Of a stretch of 64,000 nt of DNA, positions 13,994-21,936 are shown one piece after another (position 1 is the stretch's first letter; each line of letters starts with the position of its first letter). Location of the stretch: assembly GCF_934202235.1 (NCBI RefSeq), contig NZ_CAKPXS010000001.1, forward strand, positions 49,539 through 113,538. The letters are read 5' to 3'. The notes under the pieces were generated by a model. That model saw only the letters and a list, made by a program, of their open reading frames with translations. It was not told the origin of the DNA and made no database searches. Made by a program: the position numbers and the translations under genes. Source of the stretch: an uncultured Limosilactobacillus sp. (GTDB lineage: Bacteria > Bacillota > Bacilli > Lactobacillales > Lactobacillaceae).

Positions 13994-14128
13994 ATGATCG
14001 GATGGAAATACAAGTTTGCCGGAAAGCGAGGATGCCTGGTTATCGCTCTGACGATATGGCTGTTGTCCATAGCCGCGATTAATTTCGCGAGAGCTTATGC
14101 GATAATAAAAAAAGCCAATCGCAAGTAG
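13994..14128 (+). CDS. Small hydrophobic peptide, candidate type I toxin
   Basis: 44 aa: a basic start MIGWKYKFAGKRG, one transmembrane helix CLVIALTIWLLSIAAINFAR, and a basic end IIKKANRK. This form is common to membrane-acting type I toxins. It has its own strong promoter, a leader whose TTCCGGA (13961-13967) can pair with TCCGGAA (13982-13988) at the ribosome site, and its own terminator. An antisense RNA unit overlaps its 3' end. No sequence family is recognised. A 26-aa frame from ATG 14002 is a less likely alternative. Confidence 0.55.
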   Translation: MIGWKYKFAGKRGCLVIALTIWLLSIAAINFARAYAIIKKANRK

Positions 14129-14210
14129 CGATTAGCTAGCAAAATCAATTTCCGGAACGCAATGGGTCAAGAGCTACTACCTCTTGGCCTTTTGCATATC
14201 TAGTATATCA
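14107..14210 (-). ncRNA. Candidate antisense antitoxin RNA (cassette 3)
   Basis: The minus strand has TGATATACT (14210-14202) with a possible TTTACC -35 17 bp upstream. The terminator stem is GCTAATCGC/GCGATTGGC (14136-14114) with a T7 run. The predicted RNA runs from about 14195 to 14107, roughly 90 nt, fully complementary to the 3' part of the 13994-14128 mRNA. It also carries GCGTTCCGGAA, a direct copy of the mRNA leader segment 13958-13968. Confidence 0.55.
14165..14193 (+). terminator. Terminator of the toxin-like mRNA
   Basis: GGTCAAGAG pairs with CTCTTGGCC (one wobble), then TTTT. It lies just downstream of TTCCGGAACGC (14150-14160), which complements the mRNA leader at 13958-13968, so both are in one transcript. 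Confidence 0.7.
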
Positions 14211-14232
14211 TATCAGACGAGAAGGTAAAATT

Positions 14233-14412
14233 ATGAAGACTAGCAAAGCCCAGATGAAGGCTACTAATAAATGGTCAAAGAAGAATCCTGATAAAAAGCG
14301 GCTCTATCGCTATCGATCATATGCGCGAAAGTATGTCCGTGACCTAGCGAGCGAGGAAGATTTAAAAGAGCTGCAGGGGATGATTAATGAACGACTACAA
14401 AATAAAGATTGA
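14233..14412 (+). CDS. Small basic phage protein
   Basis: 59 aa: MKTSKAQMKATNKWSKKNPD then KKRLYRYRSYARKYVRDLAS and a helical end. Small basic proteins with this layout (charged N-terminus, then DLKEL) are common just before the packaging genes of Firmicutes phages. GAGAAGG before ATG. It is likely nucleic-acid binding. Confidence 0.6.
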   Translation: MKTSKAQMKATNKWSKKNPDKKRLYRYRSYARKYVRDLASEEDLKELQGMINERLQNKD

Positions 14413-14415
14413 AAG

Positions 14416-14460
14416 TTGGCACTAATTTGGCACTAGCGGGGTCAACTTCCGTGTTATATT
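14416..14460 (+). promoter_or_regulatory. Probable late promoter with activator repeats
   Basis: TTGGCACTA occurs at 14416-14424 and again at 14427-14435, spaced 11 bp (one helical turn). An extended -10 (TGTTATATT, 14452-14460) follows. There is no -35, as expected for an activator-dependent promoter. It precedes the packaging and structural operon, so the ArpU-like or RinA-like protein is the likely activator. Confidence 0.55.
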
Positions 14461-14481
14461 GATAGTGTCGAAAAGTAATGA

Positions 14482-14510
14482 GGCGATAGCTTATGGCTGT
14501 CGCCTTTTTT
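14482..14510 (+). terminator. Terminator in the late leader
   Basis: GGCGATAGC pairs with GCTGTCGCC (one wobble) and is followed by T6. It lies between the late promoter and the first late gene, so it may serve as an antitermination or attenuation point. Confidence 0.75.
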
Positions 14511-14525
14511 AGTGGAGTGATTTAC

Positions 14526-14762
14526 ATGCAACGAATCAACGTCTATAAGATTCATAGCCAGCAAGCGCTCAAGGATAAGATTGAAGAACTGCGGGAGCAA
14601 GGGCAGCATCCATTTAGCGTGGCACGAACCATCGGGGATGATAGTGATTGGCATGGCGATCCAACTTATCTGCTGGATCCGCCAATCGGTTACTCAACAC
14701 GGCCAGCCGATGCTATCCAGCAGTATGTATCTCAGTACAACATCATTGAGGTTAAGTCATGA
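14526..14762 (+). CDS. Hypothetical protein at head of late operon
   Basis: 78 aa from ATG 14526 (MQRINVYKIHSQQALKDKIE); the open frame reaches back through the terminator but TGGAGTG supports this start. It has a helical first half and an acidic middle (GDDSDWHGDPTYLLDPP). It overlaps the HNH gene by 4 bp. Unknown function. Confidence 0.6.
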   Translation: MQRINVYKIHSQQALKDKIEELREQGQHPFSVARTIGDDSDWHGDPTYLLDPPIGYSTRPADAIQQYVSQYNIIEVKS

Positions 14763-15265
14763 GGACACATGAATGTTGGAAACGTGGTTGTCATGTTTTG
14801 TGTCGTCCTGGACATGACTATTGTCCCAAGCATGAAGCAGAACATCAGCAAGAACGACTCGCTGCTCTGAAACGGTTTAAGCAAAGCAAGGCATATCAGC
14901 AGTACAACAAGAACCGTTATCGTAAGTACAATGCTGAACAACGTGATCCTGAAGCCAATGTTTTCTACCAATCTAATCGTTGGGCGAAGACACGCGACTT
15001 CATCAAGATTAGAGATATGATGATCGATGGTGCGACTGGTCGAGTGTTAGCTGACCATGACTACATTGTTGACCACATCGTGCCACGAAGGCTTTGTAAA
15101 GATCCTTTTGATCCAAACAACCTTTGGCTGCTGAGCCGCAAGGAACATTATCGCAAAACGCAGATTGAAGAACGGATTGCCAGCCAGTCACATGGTGACA
15201 TCAAGCTGCGGCATATCGATAAAAAAATTTGGATCAAATGGTTGAACGAAAAACAAAAAAATTAA
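14759..15265 (+). CDS. HNH endonuclease, packaging-associated
   Basis: 168 aa. The N-terminus has a Cys/His zinc motif (CWKRGCHVLCRPGHDYCPKH). The HNH core is DYIVDHIVPRRLCKDPFDPN, then NLWLLSRKEHYRKTQIE. HNH proteins encoded next to TerS/TerL in HK97-like cos phages are needed for cos cleavage by the terminase. Position directly before the cos region and TerS fits that role. Confidence 0.88.
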   Translation: MRTHECWKRGCHVLCRPGHDYCPKHEAEHQQERLAALKRFKQSKAYQQYNKNRYRKYNAEQRDPEANVFYQSNRWAKTRDFIKIRDMMIDGATGRVLADHDYIVDHIVPRRLCKDPFDPNNLWLLSRKEHYRKTQIEERIASQSHGDIKLRHIDKKIWIKWLNEKQKN

Positions 15266-15441
15266 TCAAACATCCCCCGCCCCGGTGCCTCCGAAAAAAG
15301 CACCACAGCCAACTCCATGTAACTAATGGACGGCGGCAGAAAAAATTAGTTTTAGGGGAGGGGGGTCCATAAAAATTGAAAATGGTTGAATACCGCTGAA
15401 ATTCAGCGGATTCGGCCATTTTGCGTTAAGGGGGTGACAAG
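15266..15441. other. Gene-free region between HNH and TerS, probable cos site
   Basis: It contains a C-rich segment (ATCCCCCGCCCCGGTGCC), a G-rich segment near 15352-15367, and a long imperfect hairpin at 15379-15422. The hairpin has outer AAAATGG/CCATTTT, middle GAAT/ATTC and inner CCGCTG/CAGCGG. Cos phages with HNH next to TerS carry cosN and the terminase binding site here. The exact nick site cannot be read from sequence alone. Confidence 0.5.
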
Positions 15442-15969
15442 ATGGGACGTAAAAACAAGATTACCGATAGCAGAAAAGCCAAAAAGTATCAACGCGACCG
15501 GACTAAGCAGCTAAAAAAGGTGACTGACGGTTGGGATGGCTTGCAAAAGACACCGCCGCGTTATCTCAGCAAGACTGGTGCCCGGCTATATCGTCAATTG
15601 TGGCTCCTGTTGCAAGATACACAGGTCGTCAAGCAAGCCGATCATTCCGTTGTGGAAGCGTTAGTCGTTCAAATGGAGCTTGCACGAATGGCTTATGCCG
15701 ACATTCAAGAGAACGGGATCCAATCTGCCATCTATCAAACCCCTGTATCACCAACCGGTGAGATGGGTGAAAAGGAATTTGTTGGTTTTCGGAAGAATCC
15801 AGCGGTCAATACGTTATCGGATTCAACACAAAAAATTAAACAGCTATCTGCTGAATTGGGATTAACACCAGAGTCGCGGGCTTCGTTACTAAATATGACG
15901 AAACCAGATGATGAAGGGGATCCAATGGCCCAGATTGCGGCAATGTTAAACGGTAAGGGGGATAAGTAA
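15442..15969 (+). CDS. terS: Terminase small subunit, P27 family
   Basis: 175 aa. A basic N-terminus (GRKNKITDSRKAKKYQRDRT) leads to the P27 core: PPRYLSKTGARLYRQLWLLL, then VVEALVVQMELARMAYADIQ. The acidic C-terminus contains TPESRASLLNMTKPDDEGDP. It recognises cos DNA and hands it to TerL. AAGGGGGTGA precedes the ATG, and the stop overlaps TerL's start. Confidence 0.92.
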   Translation: MGRKNKITDSRKAKKYQRDRTKQLKKVTDGWDGLQKTPPRYLSKTGARLYRQLWLLLQDTQVVKQADHSVVEALVVQMELARMAYADIQENGIQSAIYQTPVSPTGEMGEKEFVGFRKNPAVNTLSDSTQKIKQLSAELGLTPESRASLLNMTKPDDEGDPMAQIAAMLNGKGDK

Positions 15970-17894
15970 TGGCAGAATATGACTTTACAGATTCCAGTAA
16001 CCTTGCCGCTGACGTGGTGAAGGCTTACCGACATGAGAAAAGCGCTGGTAGCTATGACCATATCTTTCATACCTATAATGACCCGGCTACTGTTTACGCT
16101 ATTAAATGCTTAGAAGGCGACTTTCTATCATCGAATATGATGAAGCTAGACAGCTTTCGCCATTTGCAGGACTTGGTGCGGTCAGAGACTGATCCAGACT
16201 TCCCTTATCATTACGATCTGGACAAGTGTCGGGTAATTTTGAACTTTGCGCGCCTTGTCCCTGATGTCTCAACGGGTAATCCATTGCCGCTTATGTTGTG
16301 GCAACAGAAAATTCTCTGCACAATGCAGGGATGGCGTAACAAGGATGACAACAAACGGTTTGACCGGGTGATTGTCAGTGTGGCGCGGACCAACGGGAAG
16401 ACTTATCTTTCTAACATTATTTTGGCCTTTGCTTACATCATCGAATCGGCGGGTAAAACCAACCAGGACTTGGCCTACATTGCTCCAGTTACTCAGCAAG
16501 CTAAAAAGGGCTTTGCCTATGTGAAGACGACCTTTAATTACTTGTCTGAGCAACCAGGATTCAAGCAGCTGTTCAAACAGGATGCTGTGGCAGTCCTGAA
16601 CGACAACGTGATTTCCCGTAAATCGCAAAACGTCATTCTCCGGTTGTCTCATGAATCCGGGCATTTCGATAGTCGGCACTTCGTTTCGGCGATCCTAGAT
16701 GAATCGGGGTCCAATGGGGCACATGGGTCAACAGCTGCCATTGGGAAGATCAGAGAAAACGTTGGTAAGGTCACTTCGGGGATGATTCAGACTCCCAATC
16801 ACCAACTATTCCAGATTTCCACTGCTTATCCCGATAGTAACTCTTACTTCTACCAAGACGAGCGGATGATGGAACGGGCGATGCGTCAAGACAACAACCG
16901 TGATCTTGATACCTATGCTTGCATGGTCTGGGAACAAGACGATGTGAAAGAAACGGAACAGCCTGATACCTGGGAGAAGTCGAATCCTTTACTGACATTG
17001 AGCGCAAAAAAGCACGACCTGATGATTAAGTCGATGTTGTCCGAACGGGACACCAAGATGAACTCCGGATCGCTAGCTGAGTTTCAAAATAAGAACCTCA
17101 ACATGTGGCTGGCTACTAAGCAGAACACCTACTTACACCTGGATGATATCAACAATGCGGTGGTTAAACGGCCGCCAATTGATATCGACGGGCGCGATTG
17201 CTTTATTGGTTTTGACAAGTCGCAGTTTGCCGATGATACAGCGGTTGCCTTCATCTTCCCGTATCTCGACGGGAATGAGCACCGTTGGTTCGTCATGCAG
17301 CATACTTGGGTGCCATTAGCTCATGCGCAGAACTCCGTGACCGTCAAAGAGAAGATGGATGGGGTTAACTACCGACAAGCTGCTGATTTAGGCTTTGCCG
17401 ACATCACCAAAGATCGCTTCGGATATATCGATGATGAAGTGGTCTTTAAGTGGATCCTGGCATTTGTCGGTAAACATCATTTAAAGGTTCAAGCCTTCTG
17501 CTTTGACGCTTGGCACTCCGAAGAACGGGTTAACTTGTGGATCGATCAAAAGACCGACTGGTTAACGATTCCAGTGCGGCAGGGGACATTGACTCTGAAC
17601 CAACCAACGGTTGAATTTCGCCGTGCGATCGGTTCAGAACAGATCAAGTGGCTTGATGATCCGTTGATTCAGTATTCTTTCAAGAACGCCATCTTGTTGC
17701 AGGATAATAACGGGGTCAAGGTCGATAAGAACCTACGTACTGCGAAGATTGATATTGTCGACGCGACGATTGATGCCTTTTTCCGGGCCCAATACGCTTT
17801 CGATGACATCAATCTGGATAAAGACAGCAAGGATGCCTTTGCAGGAATGACCAAGCAACAGCTGGAAGACTATTGGAACCACTTCACCTTTTAA
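15969..17894 (+). CDS. terL: Terminase large subunit
   Basis: 641 aa packaging motor and nuclease. The Walker A-like VARTNGKT is at about residues 138-145 and Walker B VSAILDES at about 239-246. The RNase H-like nuclease domain has GFDKSQFADDTA (Asp416) and later FCFDAWHSEE and DIVDATIDAF. It is full length for the HK97/phiSLT-like Terminase_1 group. Confidence 0.95.
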   Translation: MAEYDFTDSSNLAADVVKAYRHEKSAGSYDHIFHTYNDPATVYAIKCLEGDFLSSNMMKLDSFRHLQDLVRSETDPDFPYHYDLDKCRVILNFARLVPDVSTGNPLPLMLWQQKILCTMQGWRNKDDNKRFDRVIVSVARTNGKTYLSNIILAFAYIIESAGKTNQDLAYIAPVTQQAKKGFAYVKTTFNYLSEQPGFKQLFKQDAVAVLNDNVISRKSQNVILRLSHESGHFDSRHFVSAILDESGSNGAHGSTAAIGKIRENVGKVTSGMIQTPNHQLFQISTAYPDSNSYFYQDERMMERAMRQDNNRDLDTYACMVWEQDDVKETEQPDTWEKSNPLLTLSAKKHDLMIKSMLSERDTKMNSGSLAEFQNKNLNMWLATKQNTYLHLDDINNAVVKRPPIDIDGRDCFIGFDKSQFADDTAVAFIFPYLDGNEHRWFVMQHTWVPLAHAQNSVTVKEKMDGVNYRQAADLGFADITKDRFGYIDDEVVFKWILAFVGKHHLKVQAFCFDAWHSEERVNLWIDQKTDWLTIPVRQGTLTLNQPTVEFRRAIGSEQIKWLDDPLIQYSFKNAILLQDNNGVKVDKNLRTAKIDIVDATIDAFFRAQYAFDDINLDKDSKDAFAGMTKQQLEDYWNHFTF

Positions 17895-17907
17895 GGAGGC
17901 AAAGACT

Positions 17908-18129
17908 ATGAAGACTTATTTACTTAGTTTAGGCATTATCATTATCACTTTAAGCTGTATTACTGGTGTGGGTTGGGGACTGTACCTTATTCTGCGCGCG
18001 CTATTTGCATGGTCGGCAATTGTTGGCGGCATTGTATTAGGTATAGTAGTCATTTATTTTGCTGTTTCAATTCTTCTTGGACTTTCCAAAGCAATCGACC
18101 GTTATAACGCGAACCAAGGTGATAAATAA
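17908..18129 (+). CDS. DUF1056-like small membrane protein
   Basis: 73 aa with two helices (YLLSLGIIIITLSCITGVGW and IVGGIVLGIVVIYFAVSILL). It lies between TerL and portal, the usual place of DUF1056 proteins in Firmicutes phages. Role unknown. Confidence 0.7.
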   Translation: MKTYLLSLGIIIITLSCITGVGWGLYLILRALFAWSAIVGGIVLGIVVIYFAVSILLGLSKAIDRYNANQGDK

Positions 18130-19331
18130 TGCATCTACCGAACCCACTGCATTTTATTCAACGTAATCGCTATTTAAACAGCAGTACTAGTCATTTCATG
18201 GTGGTTGGTAATGGCAAAATCATTACCACGCAATCGGTTGATCCACAGGAAGCCATGAAGAACTCAGATGTCTTTGCGGTGATTAATCGGATCAGTTCAG
18301 ACATCGCTGCCTGCAGTTTTTCAGCGCCACAATATGAATCCTTGTTGAAAGATCCCTTTAACCTGATGAACCCTTACGCCGGATGGCAAGAGATTATGGT
18401 GCAGTTGCTGCTGTACGGTAATTCGTATGTGGTCATGCACCAAAATCCCAAGACTCATCAAGTTGCTGCATTAGAACCAGTGCCTAGCGACAACGTGACG
18501 CTGGAACTCACTAATGACGCTAAGGACATTATTTATCACGTTCAATACAACGATGAACGCGAAAATGTTGATTATATGAGTGCTCAGATGCTGCATTTTA
18601 AGTTAGTTGCGCCGGGGATGTCAGACAACCAGTACGTGGGGATTAGCCCTTTACAATCATTGGTTCCAGAACTAGGAATCCAAGACCAATCCCACAAACT
18701 GATGTTAGCTAGCCTGAAACACGCGATTGCACCAACCAGTCTTTATGAGACCCCATCTGCTTTGACAGAACCGGGGGCTAAAGAGAAGATTCGGGAGCAG
18801 TTTGAAAAAGCCAATACGGGTGATAATGCCGGTAAATTGTTAGTGATGGATGCGGGAGCTAAGTTATCCACGATTGATGTGACACCTAACATTGACAAGC
18901 TCCTCCAAAATGCTAACTTCTCACAGACCCAGATTGCGAAGGCATTTGGGATTCCAGATAGCTATTTGAACGGGCAAGGGGATCAGCAGTCCAGTATTGA
19001 GATGATCCGCTCAATTTATCAGAATGCTTTGACGATGTACATCCGTCCATTGGAATCTGAACTGTCTTATAAACTAGGAACTCCAGTTAAGCTCAACATC
19101 GCTGACACGATCGATGTGGATGGTCAACAACTGGTTGATAACGTCCAGAACCTGGTTAAGAATGGCGTACTAACTCCACGCCAAGCCCTGGGGATGATGA
19201 TTGCTCGTGACGTGATGCCTGGACTGACAGTCACGGACGATGACATTAATCAGTTAAACCAAGCACAAGCGAAAAATTCAATGAAAGGAGGTGATACTAA
19301 TGCCGAAGATCAAAACGAAAACGGCGCATGA
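18129..19331 (+). CDS. Portal protein, HK97 family
   Basis: 400 aa. Typical portal features are DVFAVINRISSDIAAC near the N-terminus, YGNSYVVMHQNPKTHQVAAL, and SQTQIAKAFGIPDSYLNG in the central part. The C-terminus ends in an acidic tail (GGDTNAEDQNENGA). It forms the DNA channel at the capsid vertex. It overlaps the protease gene by 32 bp. Confidence 0.94.
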   Translation: MHLPNPLHFIQRNRYLNSSTSHFMVVGNGKIITTQSVDPQEAMKNSDVFAVINRISSDIAACSFSAPQYESLLKDPFNLMNPYAGWQEIMVQLLLYGNSYVVMHQNPKTHQVAALEPVPSDNVTLELTNDAKDIIYHVQYNDERENVDYMSAQMLHFKLVAPGMSDNQYVGISPLQSLVPELGIQDQSHKLMLASLKHAIAPTSLYETPSALTEPGAKEKIREQFEKANTGDNAGKLLVMDAGAKLSTIDVTPNIDKLLQNANFSQTQIAKAFGIPDSYLNGQGDQQSSIEMIRSIYQNALTMYIRPLESELSYKLGTPVKLNIADTIDVDGQQLVDNVQNLVKNGVLTPRQALGMMIARDVMPGLTVTDDDINQLNQAQAKNSMKGGDTNAEDQNENGA

Positions 19332-21228
19332 TATTCGTACCTTTTCAATTCATGATTTGACTATCTCACGTGACACCTCATCAGGTGGTCGACAAATCAG
19401 TGGGTATGCGGTGATGTTTAATGAACCCTCCAAACCATTACCATTTACGGAATATATCCAACCAGATGCATTTAAAGATGTTGACTTTTCTGAAGTTCAA
19501 TTACTTTATGCACATGACTATGACAACATTCTGGCGCGGGTCGATAGCAGCACTTTATCTCTCAAGGTAGATGATAAAGGGCTGTTTTTTTCTGCCCAAA
19601 TTCCGGATACCACACTGGGTAATGACGTGTATGAGAACGTCGCAAACGGCAATTTGAAAGGATTGTCGTTCAGCGCAGATATCGCACCAAATGGTGATGA
19701 CTGGGACACACAAGATGATGGCACTGTAATCCATACGATTACACAGTTTGCTCATCTATTTGAGATTTCACTGACGTCGATTCCGGCCTACACCGAAACC
19801 AGCGTTCAAGTGTCACGAGACTATAAGGAGGTACTCAGAGACATGAATAACGACAACGATAAATCTTCAACCACTCAACCAGCTGATGGGTTGAGCAAAG
19901 AAGAAGTTCTTAGTTTTTTAACAAAGCTGTTAGGCGAAAAGCAAGGTAGTCAAGGCGGCAACAGTAATGCTTCTGACGATCAAAAGCCAGCTGATAATGC
20001 TCAGCGTGCCGATGACCCTAAGAAGGATGATGATACGTCAGATCCAGCACCAGAAGAAAAACCTGCAGCAAACCAAACGGCTGAAAAGCCTACAAATCCA
20101 GCACCCGCCCCGACTTCTAATCCTGCACCTGCAGCAAAACCTGCAGATAATCCAGCTCCAGCTGCTAACACTGATTCAGGTGACAGCGACACTGGAGATG
20201 ATAGCAAGAAGAAGCAACCAGTATCACGGGATGCAAATCCAACAGAAAAAGAGGTAAACAAAATGGATATCACGCCAAAGAATCAAGATAAGAAAAACAC
20301 TGTCGTCCGTGACTTTGCTAACTTTCTGAAGACTGGCCAAGTCGCAGATAGCATTCGTCGGGATACCACTGGTGTCGGTTTGTCAGATGGTTCAGTAATT
20401 ATTCCTGAAACCATTCTGACGCCAGAACATGAGCAGCACCAATTCCCACGTCTAGGATCATTAGTACGAACGATTAAGGTTTCGACTACTACTGGTAAGC
20501 TGCCAGTATTCCAAACTTCTGACGACAAGCTGTCGCTGCACACTGAATTTACTCCGTCGCAACGACACGAAGCACCAAAGATTGTTCCAATTAATTGGGA
20601 TCTTAAAACTTACACCGGTAACTATCCTTTCTCACAAGATCTGATTTCTGACAGCTCATACAACTGGGAGTCAGAACTGCGTGAGCGGCTTCAAGAGCTG
20701 AAGGACAACACAAACGATTCACTAATCATGGGTCAATTGACCAATGGCGTGAACGCTGTGAAGTCGACCGATTTAATTAAGGACATGAAGACGACCTTAA
20801 ACGTTACTCTGAAGCCACAAGATTCAGCAGCTGCTACGATCGTACTTAGTCAGTCAGCTTTTAATGAACTGGATCAGATGAACGATAAGGAAGGTCGTCC
20901 ACTAGTTCAACCAGATGTTACTAAGGCCACTGGCAAGTCGATCCTGGGCAAGACAGCAGTTGTGGTCGATGACTTATTGTTCCCATCTGCAAAGGCCGGT
21001 GACACTAACGTCATTATTTCGCCACTTCAAAAGTCAATCATTAACTTCCAGAACAATGAAATTACTGGTCAGTTCCAGGATAGCTATGACATCTGGTACA
21101 AGCTTTTAGGTATCTACTTGCGTGAAGACGTTGTTCAAGCACGTAAGGACCTGATTACTCTGATTACTACAACTACTGCTACCCAGAAGGCAGCATCCGA
21201 ACCAGCTGCACCGGCATCTGGCAAGTAA
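19300..21228 (+). CDS. Prohead protease fused to major capsid protein
   Basis: 642 aa in one frame from ATG 19300 (AAAGGAGG 8 nt upstream). The HK97 protease domain (U35) is at about residues 15-180, with the catalytic His in LLYAHDYDN, Ser in GLSFSAD and the EISLTSIPAYTETS motif. A Pro/Ala/Asp-rich linker covers about 185-315. The capsid domain begins near MDITPKNQDKKNTVVRDF and includes PFSQDLISDSSYNWESEL and IVLSQSAFNELDQMNDKEGR. Internal in-frame ATGs at 19843 (after AAGGAGG) and 20263 (after GAGGT) could also yield capsid-only products. Confidence 0.93.
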   Translation: MPKIKTKTAHDIRTFSIHDLTISRDTSSGGRQISGYAVMFNEPSKPLPFTEYIQPDAFKDVDFSEVQLLYAHDYDNILARVDSSTLSLKVDDKGLFFSAQIPDTTLGNDVYENVANGNLKGLSFSADIAPNGDDWDTQDDGTVIHTITQFAHLFEISLTSIPAYTETSVQVSRDYKEVLRDMNNDNDKSSTTQPADGLSKEEVLSFLTKLLGEKQGSQGGNSNASDDQKPADNAQRADDPKKDDDTSDPAPEEKPAANQTAEKPTNPAPAPTSNPAPAAKPADNPAPAANTDSGDSDTGDDSKKKQPVSRDANPTEKEVNKMDITPKNQDKKNTVVRDFANFLKTGQVADSIRRDTTGVGLSDGSVIIPETILTPEHEQHQFPRLGSLVRTIKVSTTTGKLPVFQTSDDKLSLHTEFTPSQRHEAPKIVPINWDLKTYTGNYPFSQDLISDSSYNWESELRERLQELKDNTNDSLIMGQLTNGVNAVKSTDLIKDMKTTLNVTLKPQDSAAATIVLSQSAFNELDQMNDKEGRPLVQPDVTKATGKSILGKTAVVVDDLLFPSAKAGDTNVIISPLQKSIINFQNNEITGQFQDSYDIWYKLLGIYLREDVVQARKDLITLITTTTATQKAASEPAAPASGK

Positions 21229-21257
21229 ACATCAAGAACTGAGAGGAGGTGACACGA

Positions 21258-21587
21258 TTGGCAGAAATTAACACCATAGATAGCCTGGTTAATGAAGCGA
21301 TGGCCGAACTTAACTTAGATGATGTGGGAACTACGAAACAAACCATTCAATCATTAGTCGTCCAGTCCATTGAAATCGTTAAGCATTCGGTCAACTCAAA
21401 GATCGATACCGATAAGTATCTACAAGATGAATTATTTAAACGGGCCGTTCTAACAATGACCACGCAGCTGTTCTATGATCGAACACTTGAGAGTGGAATG
21501 AGCCTGGGTTTTCAAATGCTAGTCGTTCACCTGCAAGCTGAGTATGGATTGGAGGGATCAGACGATGGCAATGCCAAGAACAGTTAA
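21258..21587 (+). CDS. Head-tail connector protein
   Basis: 109 aa. A TTG start at 21258 lies 8 nt after GAGGAGG; a GTG nine bases earlier falls in the ribosome site. Helical: MAEINTIDSLVNEAMAELNL, then DELFKRAVLTMTTQLFYDRT. It fits the gp6-like connector family, which extends the portal. It overlaps the next gene by 23 bp. Confidence 0.8.
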   Translation: MAEINTIDSLVNEAMAELNLDDVGTTKQTIQSLVVQSIEIVKHSVNSKIDTDKYLQDELFKRAVLTMTTQLFYDRTLESGMSLGFQMLVVHLQAEYGLEGSDDGNAKNS

Positions 21588-21936
21588 GTATCAACCATAC
21601 TTGTTCAATTCGGTTGCTGAATTTGGGGATGTTAAGTCCACGACTAATCGCCACACAGGCATGCAAGTGCCACAGTTTATTCGTAAGTTCTCCCTTCACG
21701 TCTATCCGCAAAAAACTACGCTGAATCGTCTGTTTGCTCAATTTGGTACCCAGTATCAGGACTCCATTACGCTGGTCATCAAACATAATCCAGCAGTTCA
21801 TGACAAGTTAAAGGTTAAGTACCAGGGAACGCTGTATAAGATCATCAATATTTCGGTTGATGATTCCGCCAACTACCAGACCTATGATTTTCTGTCACTT
21901 CAGAAATTAGAAAGGACGGGGAATGCCAATGGCTGA
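21565..21936 (+). CDS. Head closure protein
   Basis: 123 aa from ATG 21565 (GGAGGG 8 nt upstream). Beta-rich, with VPQFIRKFSLHVYPQKTTLN and DKLKVKYQGTLYKIINISVD, typical of phage head-tail joining proteins that seal the filled head. It overlaps the next gene. Confidence 0.8.
   Translation: MAMPRTVKYQPYLFNSVAEFGDVKSTTNRHTGMQVPQFIRKFSLHVYPQKTTLNRLFAQFGTQYQDSITLVIKHNPAVHDKLKVKYQGTLYKIINISVDDSANYQTYDFLSLQKLERTGNANG

Noticed and set aside
14002..14082. 26-aa frame from an ATG with an ideally spaced AAAGGGG
   Set aside because: It overlaps the 44-aa hydrophobic frame and has no toxin-like or other feature. Kept only as an alternative.
20001..20273. 90-aa minus-strand frame rich in Ala, Gly and Ser
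   Set aside because: It is the reverse shadow of the Pro/Ala-rich linker in the protease-capsid fusion.
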